From Plantago major (lineage: Eukaryota; Streptophyta; Magnoliopsida; Lamiales; Plantaginaceae), in the NCBI GenBank assembly GCA_026545765.1, contig CM048839.1, positions 23,560,566-23,624,565 of the forward strand: DNA of 64,000 bases. The letters are read 5' to 3'. How positions within the stretch are numbered: position 1 is the stretch's first letter; every line of letters begins with the position of its first letter. Below, piece by piece: positions 1 through 12,178 of the stretch. The translations under genes were made by a program, and so were the position numbers. Under the pieces are notes generated by a model. It saw only the letters and a list, made by a program, of their open reading frames with translations. It did no database searches and was not told where the DNA came from.

Positions 1-3000
1 TGCAGCCTTAGCATCATGCTTGACTTCAGATACTTCTTCAGTATCGAGTTCTTTGGTGATATCATGCAAAACATCCCGTAGCTCTTTAACCTCAGAGTAA
101 GCAATCATTTCTTGTATGTATTGATCTTGTAGTTGATCAAGCTTGTCTCTGGATTTAGCTATTTGATCTTCCATTGAAGATGGAGTATTGTTCTTCTTCC
201 AACGGTTATCCGAGTTGAGCGGATCTGGTTTGAGTGTTTAATATTTTACGATCGGTTTCTTGAGCTCAACTACTTGTCCAAGAGTAATGCTGCGTGTTGG
301 GAAGATGGATGAGTAGATTTACGAGGTGATGAAGACGGAGATTTTGTGAAGTCTTCTCGGTTGCTTTTCGGAATTGAGGCATTGTTTCTTTGTGAAATTC
401 CTCCGGTCCCTGGTGCAGGGGCATCATCATCATCCTTTTTGTCATTATCATCCTTTTGGTGATGGTCAGTGGGAGGTTCATCAAAGTAATTTTCATTCAT
501 TTCTTCCTCCTCATCATCTTCAGATACAAGATTGATCACCTCCGGGATAGTGATCTTCTGCCCATTAACTTCTTCTTGTTCAGAAGGTATAAATTGCAGA
601 GTCTGGGGCAGGACTGGCTTGAATGCCATCTGTATTCTTGTCTGACCATCTGCCTGTTCAAAGGCATGTATCAAACTATTCGCCACTTCTTTGGAGAAAT
701 CATTATGCAATAAGGTCGCAACTGTGTACTGTTCGGTAGGGAACATTGCATGGATATATGTCTCCAAGTCAAGAGCTCGTGCTCGTCTGATTGGTTGATC
801 TGTGATTCTCAATATTTCAGAGAGATCAGAGCACCTTAACTTCTGCCATTTCTTGAAGCATTGAATATGCTTTGGCAGGGTGTGAGCTTTGAAGAAGTGA
901 AGTAGGTCCCTTGTTTCTTCAATGGGAACCTGCTTTGCATCTGTTTGAGCCTGAGTATCAGGCTCAGATACTTGAACCACTGAGACAATGGGTGTCTCAG
1001 ATATCTTGTTGTGAGGTGGAGACTTGGAAGTCTGGTCCTCATCAACCTTTCTTTCTTGAACCTGAGAAATAAAATGATCCAATACTTAGGAAATTGTTTG
1101 AAAGAAACTGTGCAAATATATGCTTTAATGAGTTCCGAGTTACTTACTTCCTCAATAGGAAGCTCAGAGTCATTTTTCTAAACTTTCGCGATCTGGTGTT
1201 CTTTCAGGTGATGTTGCCTTGGGGGCTTCATCAATTTCCATTGATGCAGGGGATGTCGCAACTTTGTCCCCGTGCATTTCTACTTCTGATTGATCCTGTA
1301 AGTAGAAAGTATTGAATATTTTTAGAAGAGATATGAGATAACCCTAGTCGAAGAATACTTATCACTTGATTTGTCATATACCTTCATGCTAGAAGGCTCA
1401 GTGATGTGTTCTTCAGAAACCTTGTTGGTCTCTGGGTTTGTCTCTGGCATTTCTGCCTTATCTTCTTCCATCTCAGTTGGAGCCTGTTAGAAACATTTAT
1501 TTCAAAGATTAAGCACATAAACTTATAACCGAAGAAGTGTTATCTTAAGAATCTATTATTACATGACATGTGCTCGGATGTCTTAAGAGGCGAGGTTGAG
1601 GAAACCTCCTTCTCAGTTTCTGAGGTAAGCTTTTCAGCTTCCTCTTGTTTCTGTGTTTCTAACTCAGCCTGTAACAAAGAAATTCTATGAGTGACAAGAT
1701 TTATAAGCATAAAATTTTTCACAAGGTAAGAGTTAAACCAGTCAGTTACCTGAGCAGTTTCAGGCTGATTGGTCTCTGGAACTTGTGACCTTTCTATACA
1801 TTGGTCGTCTTGTCCCAGTGCAGTTTCTTTGCTTGAAGTTTCTGGTACTTCACACCTTTCCTGAGTATGCAACTCAGTTGCCTCCCCTGGTTGATCATTC
1901 TGAGTAGATGTCTCAGTTTGATCCCTCTCAGTGAGTTGGGGAACCTGCTCTTTTGCAGGATTTTCTTCAGCATACTGCATTGCCGGTAAGTCGAAATGGA
2001 GTTCATTTACCATTTCATCAACCACTTGTGGCTGTGGTTGTCTGGAAGCAGAAGATTGATCACTTGAACGTTCTTCCAGACTTTTAGATGTGGCGATTCC
2101 ATCAGCATTTGCCAGCACTAAGATACCACTCATCAGGGCTTTTTGAAGTTGTGCAAGAGAAATATTCCCTGATGAAGTGTTTGCACCAACAACCTTTGCT
2201 ATAGGTTCAGCAACCTGTGGTGTAGGTTCTTCTTCAGATACCTTATCACCGATTCATCGTTTCATAACCTTAGCCCTCTTTGTTCTTTCTAGGACTTGAG
2301 AGATGACTAGTTCATCATCTTCATCGTCAGAGCTCTCATCAGCATTGGGAACTGATTGGTCCATTATTCCTGCGGTTTCTGCAGATAGGGCTTGGTGTTT
2401 TTCACCACTTTTGGCAGCATTTATGAGTTCATCAGCAAGGCTTTCTGCATTAGTCGCAACATTTCTGAAAGCACTTTCTCTTGCTGAGTCTACTTGTTCA
2501 GTAGTTGATAACTCTTTTTCAGCATTGATGAGCTCATCTGCCTTTAACAGTTCATTGGCAATGCCTGCAGATATCTGAGAATCGATAACCTCTTTGGGTG
2601 TGTCTTCTGATTTGCCAGCAGACTTCTTTCTTGAAGTTCTGGGCTTCTTGGTCGCAACCTTTTCTTCAGATACCTTTTCAGACTTTCGCTTCTTAGAACC
2701 TTTCTGAGACCCAGTAACCTTTTTCATCAAGTTTGTATACTCATATTTGTAGAGTAGGTTACTGTTGGCTATTTCAGCCGTCTCTCTGAGCTCAATGCCA
2801 AGCTTTTCCAGCAAGTATCATATCTTCAGACCATAACCTACTGTGGCCTTTGGCTCAGCCTAGTCCTTTGGTAATCTTAGGCTCGAAGCCTTGAATCTTC
2901 TTCACGAACTTCAGAAAGGCGTACTTTCCCCAGTTAAAAGGGTTTTCCAGCCTTTTGTCTTGTTGATTCAGCAAGAACATCATCATCCACCGTTCTTGGC

Positions 3001-3643
3001 TTATCTGGTCAGAACCTCCTTGTAGACCATCAAAGCATCTGTGATGAATGCAAGCCAGTACATCCCAGTGAACCAACAGATGTCTGGTTCGGATGTCAGC
3101 AAGCTTGAACTCAGTGGGTGTATCTGATTTTTCAAGATCACACACGTCACTGTAAAGTTCTTTAACACCTTCAAGGAGTTCATCATCCTTGGTGTTTATT
3201 TCAAAATCCTTTCCAAGATTTTGAAACTCAAACAACTTACAGAAAGTTGTTAAGTCCAGAAGGATTTCCTTTCCTTGGACTGAGGTTTTAACAGACACTA
3301 TTTCAGTGCCTTCAGAAACACAGGAAATTATCCTGGAGTTGTTGTAAAATTCCAACACATCGAGTGATGAAATTCCACTTGGGCGAGCAGATAGAAAACC
3401 CTTGATTTGTGCCTTTTCAAGCATGTCAAGAATCAATTTTCTGTCGGTTTGGTTCTCTATTGCAGCAGAGAGGTATTCCTCAACCATGGCACCACCCCAA
3501 ATCATTCTGTGATTTGAAGTCCAATGGTCAGGATTAAAATTTCCTACCAGTCGCTTGTTCACAATAACCAACTCTGGTGCTTGCTTTTCAGCAGTACCAG
3601 TGAAGGATTGGGATTTCTGTGTTGAAGAGTTCTTGGAGGCCAT
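1..3643 (-). pseudogene. Extra downstream gene region of copia A (env-like position)
   Basis: A series of sense-oriented coding blocks follows RNase H and runs off the left edge of the window. The first block (about 262 residues, start near 3643) is mildly hydrophilic with no evident signal peptide or transmembrane helix. Later blocks are acidic and rich in Glu, Ser, Thr and Gln, with a Lys/Arg-rich patch. Sireviruses are known to carry an env-like ORF in this position, but nothing here looks like an envelope protein. Several gaps between blocks have GT...AG borders with pyrimidine-rich 3' ends, so part of the segmentation may be splicing rather than decay. No function can be assigned. It is part of a fossil element. 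Confidence 0.6.
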
Positions 3644-3835
3644 CTCTTTATATAGTGTAGGGATTTGAAATTGGTGTTTGAAAGAGATTTGATTTAGTAA
3701 TTCTTTGCAGAAAAACTTAATCTTGATTTGCAGAGATTGTAGAAGGTTTTGCAGAGAATCAAGAGAAGGATTTGCTTTTTTTTGTGCAAGATGAGTTTTC
3801 GGATTAGGCAAAAGTGATTTCCTATGCCAAAATCC

Positions 3836-3845
3836 TATATATATA
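3836..3845 (-). promoter_or_regulatory. TATA-like motif upstream of the extra gene
   Basis: On the minus strand a TATATATA run lies about 190 bp upstream of the likely ATG (3643) of the extra gene, in a spacer between RNase H and that gene. The spacing would allow an internal promoter giving a subgenomic transcript. AT-rich runs are common in this DNA, so this is only a candidate. Confidence 0.25.
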
Positions 3846-4439
3846 GCAGTTGAATCCCAACAGACAAATACATACAAATTGATTTTGTGTGTACGTATAT
3901 GTGATTTGCAAGCAGGCGTGAGCAAAAGCTAGTTCGGCATTAAATGCTTAGTGGGCCATGTCTGAATTTCAACAGTCCACTATTTACTGTGAATTAATTT
4001 CCATCGTACAGATCAATCGCTTAATTTCATCAAGGGTCACCATTGCTTCTTCAGCAATGATCACAATCAACAAGTGTAATTGTGCCCGTTTAATGAATTT
4101 TGGCTATTAGCTATCTGAATCACGTCTTTGTATGACCAAGAACACTGTTTGCATCTGAATCTGTCTTATACTTAGGATTTTTCCAAGTTTTTCATCAAGA
4201 TAGAAACAATGCGAATTTCAAGAGAGTAGTTGACTGCAGATAGTTGTACTATTCTCCTTTGTGTTCTCCGTTTGCAGATTGATTCAGATATCTGAGTTCC
4301 CGTCTCAGAGATCTTAAGCTGTCTTTTTGCTCTTTAGCCTTTTTGACTTCTGGATACCCGTTCCAGATACCTCTTCTCTGGATGCCCGTTCCAGATACCT
4401 CTTCTCTGGATGCCCGTTCCAGGTACCTGAACTTTTTCA

Positions 4440-5833
4440 GTTCATTGGTAGTTCCATTAGTCCAAGACTATGTCTTAAGGCTAAGAATCTACTTTCTTGT
4501 AGTGGCTTAGTGAAGATATCTGCAAGTTGGTCTTCAGTGCCAATCTTGAGTATCTCTATATTGTCCTTTTCAACATGGTCTCTGATGAAGTGATGTCTAA
4601 CATCAATGTGCTTTGTTCTGGCATGAAATTTAGGATTTTGTGTAATCTCAATAGCACTTGTGTTGTCACAGAAAATGGGAGTTTTCTTCTCATCGAGTCC
4701 ATAGTCTTTAAGTTGTTGTTGTATCCACAGAATTTGTGTTGCACAACAACCAGCAGCAATATATTCAGCCTCTATGGTAGAAGTTGCAATTGAGTTTTGC
4801 TTCTTGCTAAACCATGAGATAAGTCTAGTACCTAGAAACTGACAAGTTCCTGAGGTGCTTTTCCTATCAAGCAGTGATCCAAAGATAATCGTTGAAAGTA
4901 CCCAGCTAAACTCAATCCACTTTCTTTAGGATACCACAATCCTACATCTACTGTACCTTTTACATACCTTAATATTTTCATAGCAATGTTGTAGTGTGTT
5001 TGCATTGGATTTGTCTGAAATCTAGCACATACTCCAACGACATATTGAATATCAGGTCTACTTGCAGTGAAGTAAAGTAGTGAACCTATCAATTTCCTAT
5101 ACTTATGTTCTTCAACACTCTTATCTGATTCAGTATAGGTCATTTTGGTTCCAATGCTCATAGGTATCTTAGCATTCTTTTCAGAAGGCTTAAGATTGAA
5201 TTTTGTGAGCATATCTTTTGCATACTTTGTTTGACTAATGAATATTCCATCATTGAGTTGCTTAACTTGCAATCCTAGGAAATAATTCATTTCTCCCATC
5301 ATGCTCATCTCAAACTTGCTTTTCATGAGATTTGCAAAGTCATTACAAAGTTGCTTGTCCTTAGATCCAAATATGATGTCATCAACATATACTTGAACTA
5401 AGAGTAGTTTCCCGTCATGATTTAAGGTAAATAAAGTTTTATCAACTTCACCTTTCTTGAAACCACTTTCCAGAAGGTACTTGGCCAAAGTGTCATACCA
5501 TGCTTTTGGAGCCTGTTTTAGTCCATACAGAGCTTTCTGTAGTTTATAGACCATTTTACTTTCTGAGGAAACTTCAAAGCCAGGTGGTTGCTCAACATAA
5601 ACTTCTTCTGCAAGTTCACCATTTAAGAATGCACTTTTGACATCCATCTGATAAACTTTGAAATCTTCATGAGCTGCAAAGGCTAGAAAGAGTTTTATTG
5701 CATCCAATCTGGCAACTGGTGCATATGACTCGTCAAAGTCTAATCCTTCAGTCTGGGTAAATCCCTTGGCAACCAATCTTGCTTTGTTTCTGGTTATTTC
5801 ACCAAATTCATTCATCTTGTTTCTGAAACCCAT
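4440..5833 (-). pseudogene. Copia A reverse transcriptase and RNase H
   Basis: The translated region shows the plant copia RT signature: [12 protein letters not shown], then [14 protein letters not shown], and the catalytic YVDD box. It is followed by copia-type RNase H with STIEAEY-like and FHARTKHIDVRHHF-like stretches towards about 4450. RT copies the element RNA into cDNA and RNase H removes the template. Order and motifs place it in the Sirevirus lineage. Part of a fossil element. Confidence 0.9.
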
Positions 5834-5989
5834 TTAGTTCCAATCACAGATATTCCTTCTATAAATGGAACTAGTTTCCAGACTTTGTTTCTCTCAAATT
5901 GATCCAACTCTTCTTGCATTGCAGAGATCCAGTCTTGGTCTCCTAATGCTTCTTCTATATTTTTAGGTTCAATATTCGAGATGAAACAT

Positions 5990-7395
5990 CCAAAGAGAGA
6001 GTTAGCATTTTCACTATTGCTCTCTAGTCCTAACACCCTGATTAATTGGTCCAATTATATCCTTTGCAGGATGATCTTTGATCCATCTCATCATAGGTTT
6101 AGTGCTAGTAGGATCAATATCCACGTGATCTGAATGTGAATCACTAAGATTTTGATTTGATACTTTTTCAGTATCTGAGATATCTGACATATGGGAAATG
6201 TCATGGATATCGACACTTTTTTCGATGTTAGAGATATCTCGAACATGCATTTTAGCATTCTTATTTTCGATACCTCTTCATGATGAAGGTTCTCGTGAAC
6301 TGCTCCATTTCGAAAACTCATAGGAAATTCCTCATCATGTCCGTGAGTCATCTTGTTGTTACTAGGCATTTCAAGCTTTTCTACGCCGAGTCATCCTCAC
6401 TTTCCATAATGACGTTTCTCCTTTACGAGGATTCTTCTTTAGAATCTCTCAAGAATAGTTCTTGAACCTTTCTCGAGAGTTCATCATTAGGAGGTGTTTT
6501 CTTATTTCCTTCATAGAATACAACATGAATTGATTCTTCAATTTTCTTTGTTCTTTGTTGTAAACTCAGTAGCTTTGCTATTTGTGGAATAACCAAGAAA
6601 ACACCTTCATCCGCCTTTGGTTGAAATGTTCTTTATAATCTTTCCCATTGTTTAAAACAAAACATCTACAACCAAATACTCTCGGATGTTTGATATTAGG
6701 GGTCTACCAACCAAGATTTCATAGGGGGTCTTGTCAAGGTGTTTGTTTATCAAACATCTGTTTTGAGTGTAGCAAGCTGTGTTTACAGCTTCAACCCAAT
6801 AAATTTCACTTATTTCAGTGTCAGCTAGCATTGTCCTTGCAGCTTCTTTAAGGTTCTGCTTTTCCTTTCTCGCAACACCATTTTGTTGAGGTGTTCTTAC
6901 AGGAAAGTTGGTGTTGTATACCTTGGTGCATAAAACTCCTTTATGTAATCGGTTGACAAACTCAAGACCATGGTCCGCTACGATTGCAGATACCTTGTCA
7001 TTTTCATGACTTCAAGCTTTTCAAAGAAGTTTGGTATCTCCACCGACATCGATTTTTGTTTCGTAAAGACAACCCAAGTGAATCTTGAGAAGTCATCTAC
7101 AACAACTGCACCATACTTCTTTCCCCGCATAACTAGTTACAGATGATTCAAAAATATCCATGTGTAAAAGTTGCAGTGGTCTAACACTAGAGTGTCTGAT
7201 CTTGGACTTGAAAGAGATCTTGGATTGTTTCCCATCCGACAAAGCGTAATGTATACCTTCCTTCTCGAAAGATGTTCTGGGAAGGCCAACCACTAACTCT
7301 TTCTTGGCAAGTCTATTCAGAGTTTTGAAGTTCAAGTGACTCATTCTTTTGTGCCATAACCATTGCTCTTCTGTGTGACCAGATTGACTCACCAT
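5990..7395 (-). pseudogene. Copia A GAG-pre-integrase and integrase region
   Basis: The region begins with the GAG-pre-integrase zinc-binding motif (LWHKRMSHLNFKTL), the HHCC-type domain at the N-terminus of copia integrases. It continues through the integrase core region, including a stretch matching HMDIFE, and a C-terminal linker leading to RT. Integrase joins the cDNA ends to host DNA. The region is clearly degraded. Part of a fossil element. Confidence 0.8.
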
Positions 7396-7504
7396 GAGAC
7401 ATTCTTCAGTTGTGGCAGATGCCCAATCGGCAACATAAAGACTGCCTTTCCGCCGACCAACTAAGACTGTCTGCTTTGACTCATTGTCAATTAGTTTGCA
7501 GTAT

Positions 7505-7783
7505 TTAGCTTTGAATTTTATAGTAAAACCTCATTCGCAAACCGCTCATGCTAAATAGATTATATTTCAAATCCTTAACATGTAATACGTCAGTGATTGT
7601 TAAAGTCCCCAATTTGACGTTGCCAAATCCCAGAGAGGGATTTAGTTCTCCTCCAGCAAATCTGATATCTGGTCCTGTGTTGCAAGCTTTGTAATCAACC
7701 AGATTTGCTTTGTCTCCTGTCATGTGCTTTCCGCATCCACTATCAAATAGCCATTGTGCTTTAGTCCAGGAGGCATTACGCAC
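7505..7783 (-). pseudogene. Copia A aspartic protease
   Basis: Contains WLFDSGCGKHMTG, the plant copia form of the aspartic protease active site (DSG), followed by the usual ITDVLHVKDLKYNLFS strand region that precedes GAG-pre-integrase. The protease would cleave the Gag-Pol polyprotein. Position between gag and integrase is as expected. Part of a fossil element. Confidence 0.88.
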
Positions 7784-8145
7784 AACAGAAATGGAGATTA
7801 GGTTCTCATATCTTTGATGGAACCGTCAGAATTAAAAGTTCTTCCAGTAGGAATCCATTTTTGAATGAATTTCTTTGAAATATGCTTTTGTCTTACAGGA
7901 ACGTAAGGAGGAATTCTATTTGAATGAATGTTATCATTAGTGAGAATTATTTTCTTCCTTGGTGTGTTCCTAGGTGCTCCATATGATGCTTTCAGATACC
8001 TGTCAGGTTTCTGAGTTTGCTTTTCAGCAAACTTAGCCTTCCTTGTCAGATTTCTTCTAGCCATGGCATTCAGATTTTCAGTGGCTTGATTTAACTTCCA
8101 CTTCTGATAATTTCTTTGAGCAATTCTAGCTTTCAGCCATCGTTC

Positions 8146-9054
8146 TTACTCCTGCTTGTACTCATGAGCAAGTTGTTTTCCGATGCCTTTGTAGCCAATA
8201 CCGTTTCGAGCACTTGAAGCTATCTGAGATCTTTTCTCAGCAGCTTTGCTAGTCTCTGGTTGGTCCAATTTCTTTCTAGAAAAAGTGACATGGGAGAATT
8301 TGCCAGCTCCTGCAATTCTACCTTTTTGTGAGACATAGCACTGTGGGTGTTTACACTTTTCAGTGTTGTGTTTCTTTTCAGAGACGTGCCCAACAGTTTT
8401 GTTTTTGATTTGCTTTTCCCACAAAGGTTTGGTCGCAACTGCCTTTCCTTTGTCAACAATCTCTGTCTTCTCACCGATACTATAGATTGCATGGGAACCG
8501 TCTTGCTGAGTACTTACAAATGTTCTTCTCTCCTTACTCTTATTCAGAGTGATAGAACAATCTGTCTGTGTATTCAGCCCAAGTCCTTTCTTTTCTGAAG
8601 GATCTCTTAAGTAAGATTGTACTTCAGTAAGAGTGTCACTAGCTTTGGCATAAGATTGAAAAGATAATTCTTTCTTCTTGAGTTCCTTGTTCTCAGAAAG
8701 AAGATCTTCATAATTCTTTTGTAATTCAGCCATTGCTTCTTTATGTGACTTTTCAGTCTCAGATATCTGAGCTTTGAGAGATGCATTTTCAGCATCCTTT
8801 CTCTCAAATTCTTTAACTAATTGAGAATTTTCCTTTTCAAGAGAATTCTTTTCTTCTTCAAGGTTTTCGGCTCTAGCTCGGATCATTAGAAATTCTCTTT
8901 CATAGATGTCAAGTTCTTTCCTGAGATTTTCTAGATTTTTTATTTCCTCTTCATCACTTTCATAAGTATAACAGGAATTATGTGTTACCTCATCAGCCAT
9001 AAGACAGTTTTCTATGTTGAGATGTCCGACCGTCAATTTCAAAGAACTCCACAC
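8146..9054 (-). pseudogene. Copia A gag C-terminal coiled-coil segment
   Basis: An open block of about 300 residues with a long heptad-rich, Glu/Lys/Leu-rich stretch over its first half, predicted by eye to be a coiled coil. A basic C-terminal tail follows. A coiled coil after the nucleocapsid part of gag is typical of Sireviruses. The same segment occurs in copy C at 63720-64000. Part of a fossil element. Confidence 0.75.
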
Positions 9055-9099
9055 ATTTCATTCTTCTTGAGGTCAAGTCGATTATATCATGAGTAACTC

Positions 9100-10296
9100 C
9101 ACATAATTACGGTGATGGTAAGGTTGAGTCATCTGAATTGTCATCTTGAATCATCTCAACGTCTAGAGCATCTAGTTGAATTTGGATTTTCTTTCTTTCT
9201 TGATTAGCAACGCTTCGCTTCTTCAAGATTTTCCTATCTTTCTTGTCACCGTCCTTAGTTTGTTGAGGCGACAATCCTTCTTGAAATGGCTGTGTTTCGA
9301 CAATAGAAGCAGATATCGCTTTCCAATTTCGCTTCCTCAAGACATGATGCTTTCGAAATGCTTTGTTCAATGAGCTTTGCATATTTTTGTCTCGGGTGAT
9401 AGTTTGAGCCTAGATGCTTCTTGACTTCTCTTCGCTTTCCTTCTTTTAATTTCTTGATCGATATATTTGCTCATTTGCTTTGGCAAAGAAGAGCATCCTC
9501 GCTTTCTTCCTTGCTTTTCTTCTTTTGAAGTTCCTTGAGTGACTAGAGCAACGCTTTTGCAACTTTTCATTGTTTGTTCTCTTTGAGTTGTCTCATAATC
9601 AACAGTAGCAAGATGAGAGAAAAGTTCCACTGGAGTGATATTTGGCATTCCTTGGTTAAAATAAAAAAATTTGGTATGCTCCCAGTTGTGGTTAAGACTT
9701 CTGACAATAGTCTTAATCTTTTCTGACTGGGAGTATCTGTTGCTTTCCCCAAGAGCTGCCATGTCACTCATGAGAGTGGTAAATCTAAAATCAAGTTCTT
9801 CCAGAGTTTCAGTGGGTCCTTGTTTGAAATTTTGAAATTTCAACTTGAGAACTTCGAACTTGTTTTCTTTGGTTTTCTCAGTTCCGGCACAGATTTCTTC
9901 AATCAGTTGCCAGGCAACTTTCGCCGTTTTAGCACCCCACAGTTTACACTGTATGTGCTCCGGTGTCGATCTGATGATGATATTACGAGCTTGACCATCC
10001 AGACGATTTCTCTTGGCATCTTCCGATGTCCAGAGTTCTCTGGGCTTTGGTTCGTAAATAACTTGACTAGTAGATCTCCCACTTGTTGACGCATCGGTTT
10101 GTGAAGATCCTTCGCTTTGATCTCTGTCTCTACCATTAGAAACCTCCATGACTTGTTTGAGTTGTTGAATGACTATTGGGCCATTCTTTATCACTTCGAT
10201 CATTTTGTCACTTATGGCTTCAAGGTGCAGCATCATGTTATTTTTCCATTTCTCGTAATTCTCTGGTTTGAGAATGGGTGCATCACTCAGAGACAT
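9100..10296 (-). pseudogene. Copia A gag (UBN2 type) with nucleocapsid region
   Basis: Begins MSLSDAPILKPENYEKWKNN, the usual start of plant copia gag. It contains the UBN2 capsid-like core with LWGAKTAKVAWQLIEE and LKFQNFKQGPTETLEEL, followed by a basic region with traces of a CCHC zinc knuckle near 9300. The start lies about 115 bp from the LTR, as in copy C (62415). Gag forms the virus-like particle. Part of a fossil element. Confidence 0.88.
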
Positions 10297-10396
10297 ACCT
10301 GCACACTTAACACACAAATTAAATAGTCCTCGAAAATGGACAAAGTTCCTTCACCTATCTGGGGATCTCGGTTCAGTGCAGAAGGCTTGTGAACCT

Positions 10397-10411
10397 CCTG
10401 CTCTGATACCA
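10397..10411 (-). other. Primer binding site of copia A
   Basis: Minus-strand TGGTATCAGAGCAGG, two bases inside the LTR end. It is complementary to the 3' end of plant initiator tRNA-Met, the normal copia primer. The identical site is at 62300-62314 in copy C. Confidence 0.92.
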
Positions 10412-10413
10412 CT

Positions 10414-12178
10414 TGTTGGTCCAGATAACGGCAAAGTAAAAGACTGGGGGGGGGGGTGAATAGTCTTTAAAACTTTTGTCGATAAAACTATTTCTCGAGA
10501 TATCAATAGATATCCGATACTTAGAATCGAGCGGAAGACTTAATAAAGATAAGTGCGAAAAAGTTAAAGTGTGTGTGTGTGTGTTGTCAAATGTAAATAC
10601 AGAAAGGTAAATAACAGCAAGTATAGTGGTATCCGGAGGTATGTAATCCTCCAACTAATCCACTTCGGTCTATCAGAGACCTAGAATTCACTAGAACAGA
10701 TAATTGAGTTCACCTTACAATAAACCTATTCTAAGATTCTTAACAATTGGTTCCCAACCAAATGTTCCCCCTGAGTTGTTCCCCGGCTTTCACAGCCAAG
10801 TACTTCCTGTACTCAGAAACCTTTGAGTTATTCCCTAGCTTCCCAAGCTAAGTACTTCCTATACTCAATAACCTTGAAGTTATTCCTTAGTTTCCCAAAT
10901 CAAGTACTTCCTATACTCCGGTAACCTTGGAGTTATTCCCTGATTTTTCAAACTAAGTACTTCCTGTACTCCACGCCAGTTATGGTGTTGGTTTTGGTTT
11001 GAGTTGTCAGATGAGCTTCTTTAATAACTTATTCAGTTATTCAGATAGCTCTGTGAATCAAGTATACTTAATACACTTTTCAATGTATGGTATCTTGTTC
11101 TTTTATCGACCCAAGTCTTAGTTAAATGTTCAAGAGAATGAATCTCAGATACTTGATCCTTCGTTTCAACTCTTTCACAGATAGCTATGCTTTTTTAGGA
11201 TCAGGACACTTAGAACTTCAGTGTTACTCAAGATCAAAAGCTTTGGTCGCAACAGAAAGCTTTGAGGATAAGTAAGTTTGCTTTGAGCGAGAGTAAGATG
11301 TTCAGCGTTTTTATGCAGTTCAAGGTGTGTCGTGTGTCTCTTCAAGCAGTCTAAGTGTTGATATTTATAGATGAATTTGAGTGCCGTTTGAATAGTATCC
11401 GTTAGGCTCAAATTCAAACTATTGATATCTGTGTATAGTACTGTAGCAGGCTTTGTCTTCTTCTTCAGAAGCTGCCGTTGCTTTTATTCAGACATCTCTG
11501 TCCGTGCATTAAATGCATTGTACGTCCTTATCTTCAGAAGCTGCCGTTGCTTTTATTCAGACATCTCTGTAGTGCCAACGGAACTATGCTTTGTATCAGA
11601 GACTAGTGTTATCTGATTCTTTGCACGTCCTTATCTTCAATCTTCAGATACCACTTATATTGAAACAACTTTGTTTGCAATATATATATTTCTATTTCAG
11701 AAATGTGGTTAAAGCTCAAGGTATCTGAGAATATATATTTGTGGACACTTTCCTTGTTTTCAGATAGGTCTTTTATTTCTCAAATATCTCTTGTGACACA
11801 GTTTGTTTGAAACTATTCGTGTCTTCAAGATATCTGGCTAAGATATCTGAACAACAGTTTCAGCAATCTTGTGCAGTTTCTTCAAGTCTTCAATGTCGTT
11901 GATCTTGTTCTGCTTGGATGTCTTCTTCTTGGTCTTCTCTTCATAAAATAAAAATTACATTTTGAGACCTAACATCCTATACAAGATTAGCTAGACTATC
12001 ATACTTAGTGAGTTTCCTCTTTTACAATGTTCAAGTGAACCAAGAGTACTAATCACCTTTCTGAGACTAAGATAAGTCATCATGTTGCTGATCAAAATCT
12101 AAACAGATATTTCTAACAAAATATCTAACAAATTTCCTAACAAATTTCCTAAGAAATTTCCCAACAAATTTCCCAACA
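10414..12178 (-). repeat. 5' LTR of copia A
   Basis: About 1765 bp bounded by TGTTGG and CCAACA when read on the minus strand. It aligns along its length with the LTR of copy C (60589-62297) and more distantly with that of B (20782-22375). A TATA box (TATAAATA, minus strand) is at 11362-11369. The U5 side contains a GGGGGG run, a GT microsatellite and a four-unit hairpin array. Its outer edge carries more 12-bp repeats than copies B or C. Confidence 0.93.
10772..10972 (-). repeat. Four-unit hairpin array in LTR of copia A
   Basis: Four tandem units of about 53 bp, each with GAGTAYAGGAAGTACTT and ending GGGAATAACTC (minus strand). The unit ends pair with each other (CTGAGT with ACTCAG) and so do inner arms (TTGGCT with AGCCGG, TTAGCTT with AAGCTAG). 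It lies downstream of the TATA box, so it would be transcribed in the leader. Confidence 0.85.

Larger units (their letters stand above)
1..12178 (-). mobile_element. Copia A, Ty1/copia Sirevirus-lineage retrotransposon, 3' end outside window
   Basis: A Ty1/copia fossil read on the minus strand. Going down in coordinate it shows a 5' LTR, a Met-tRNA-type primer binding site, gag, protease, integrase, reverse transcriptase, RNase H and then a long extra gene region. That order (integrase before RT) defines copia. The coiled coil after gag, an RT with motif [12 protein letters not shown] and the extra gene after RNase H fit the Sirevirus lineage. The coding region is broken at several places, roughly ten. 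The 3' LTR lies left of position 1, so LTR divergence and age cannot be judged here. Copy C at 60589 is the same family in the opposite orientation. The sequence just outside the LTR at 12179 is the inside of copy B, so A may have inserted into B. Confidence 0.93.

Noticed and set aside
2303-2578. Plus-strand Ser-rich open frame of 91 codons
   Set aside because: Complement of the acidic extra-gene block of copia A; no independent support.
3648-3655. TATATAAA as the promoter of the extra gene of copia A
   Set aside because: It lies only five bases before the ATG, too close to direct a transcript that includes that start.
10397-10411. Part of a tRNA-Met gene
   Set aside because: Only the complement of the tRNA 3' end, next to an LTR: it is the primer binding site.
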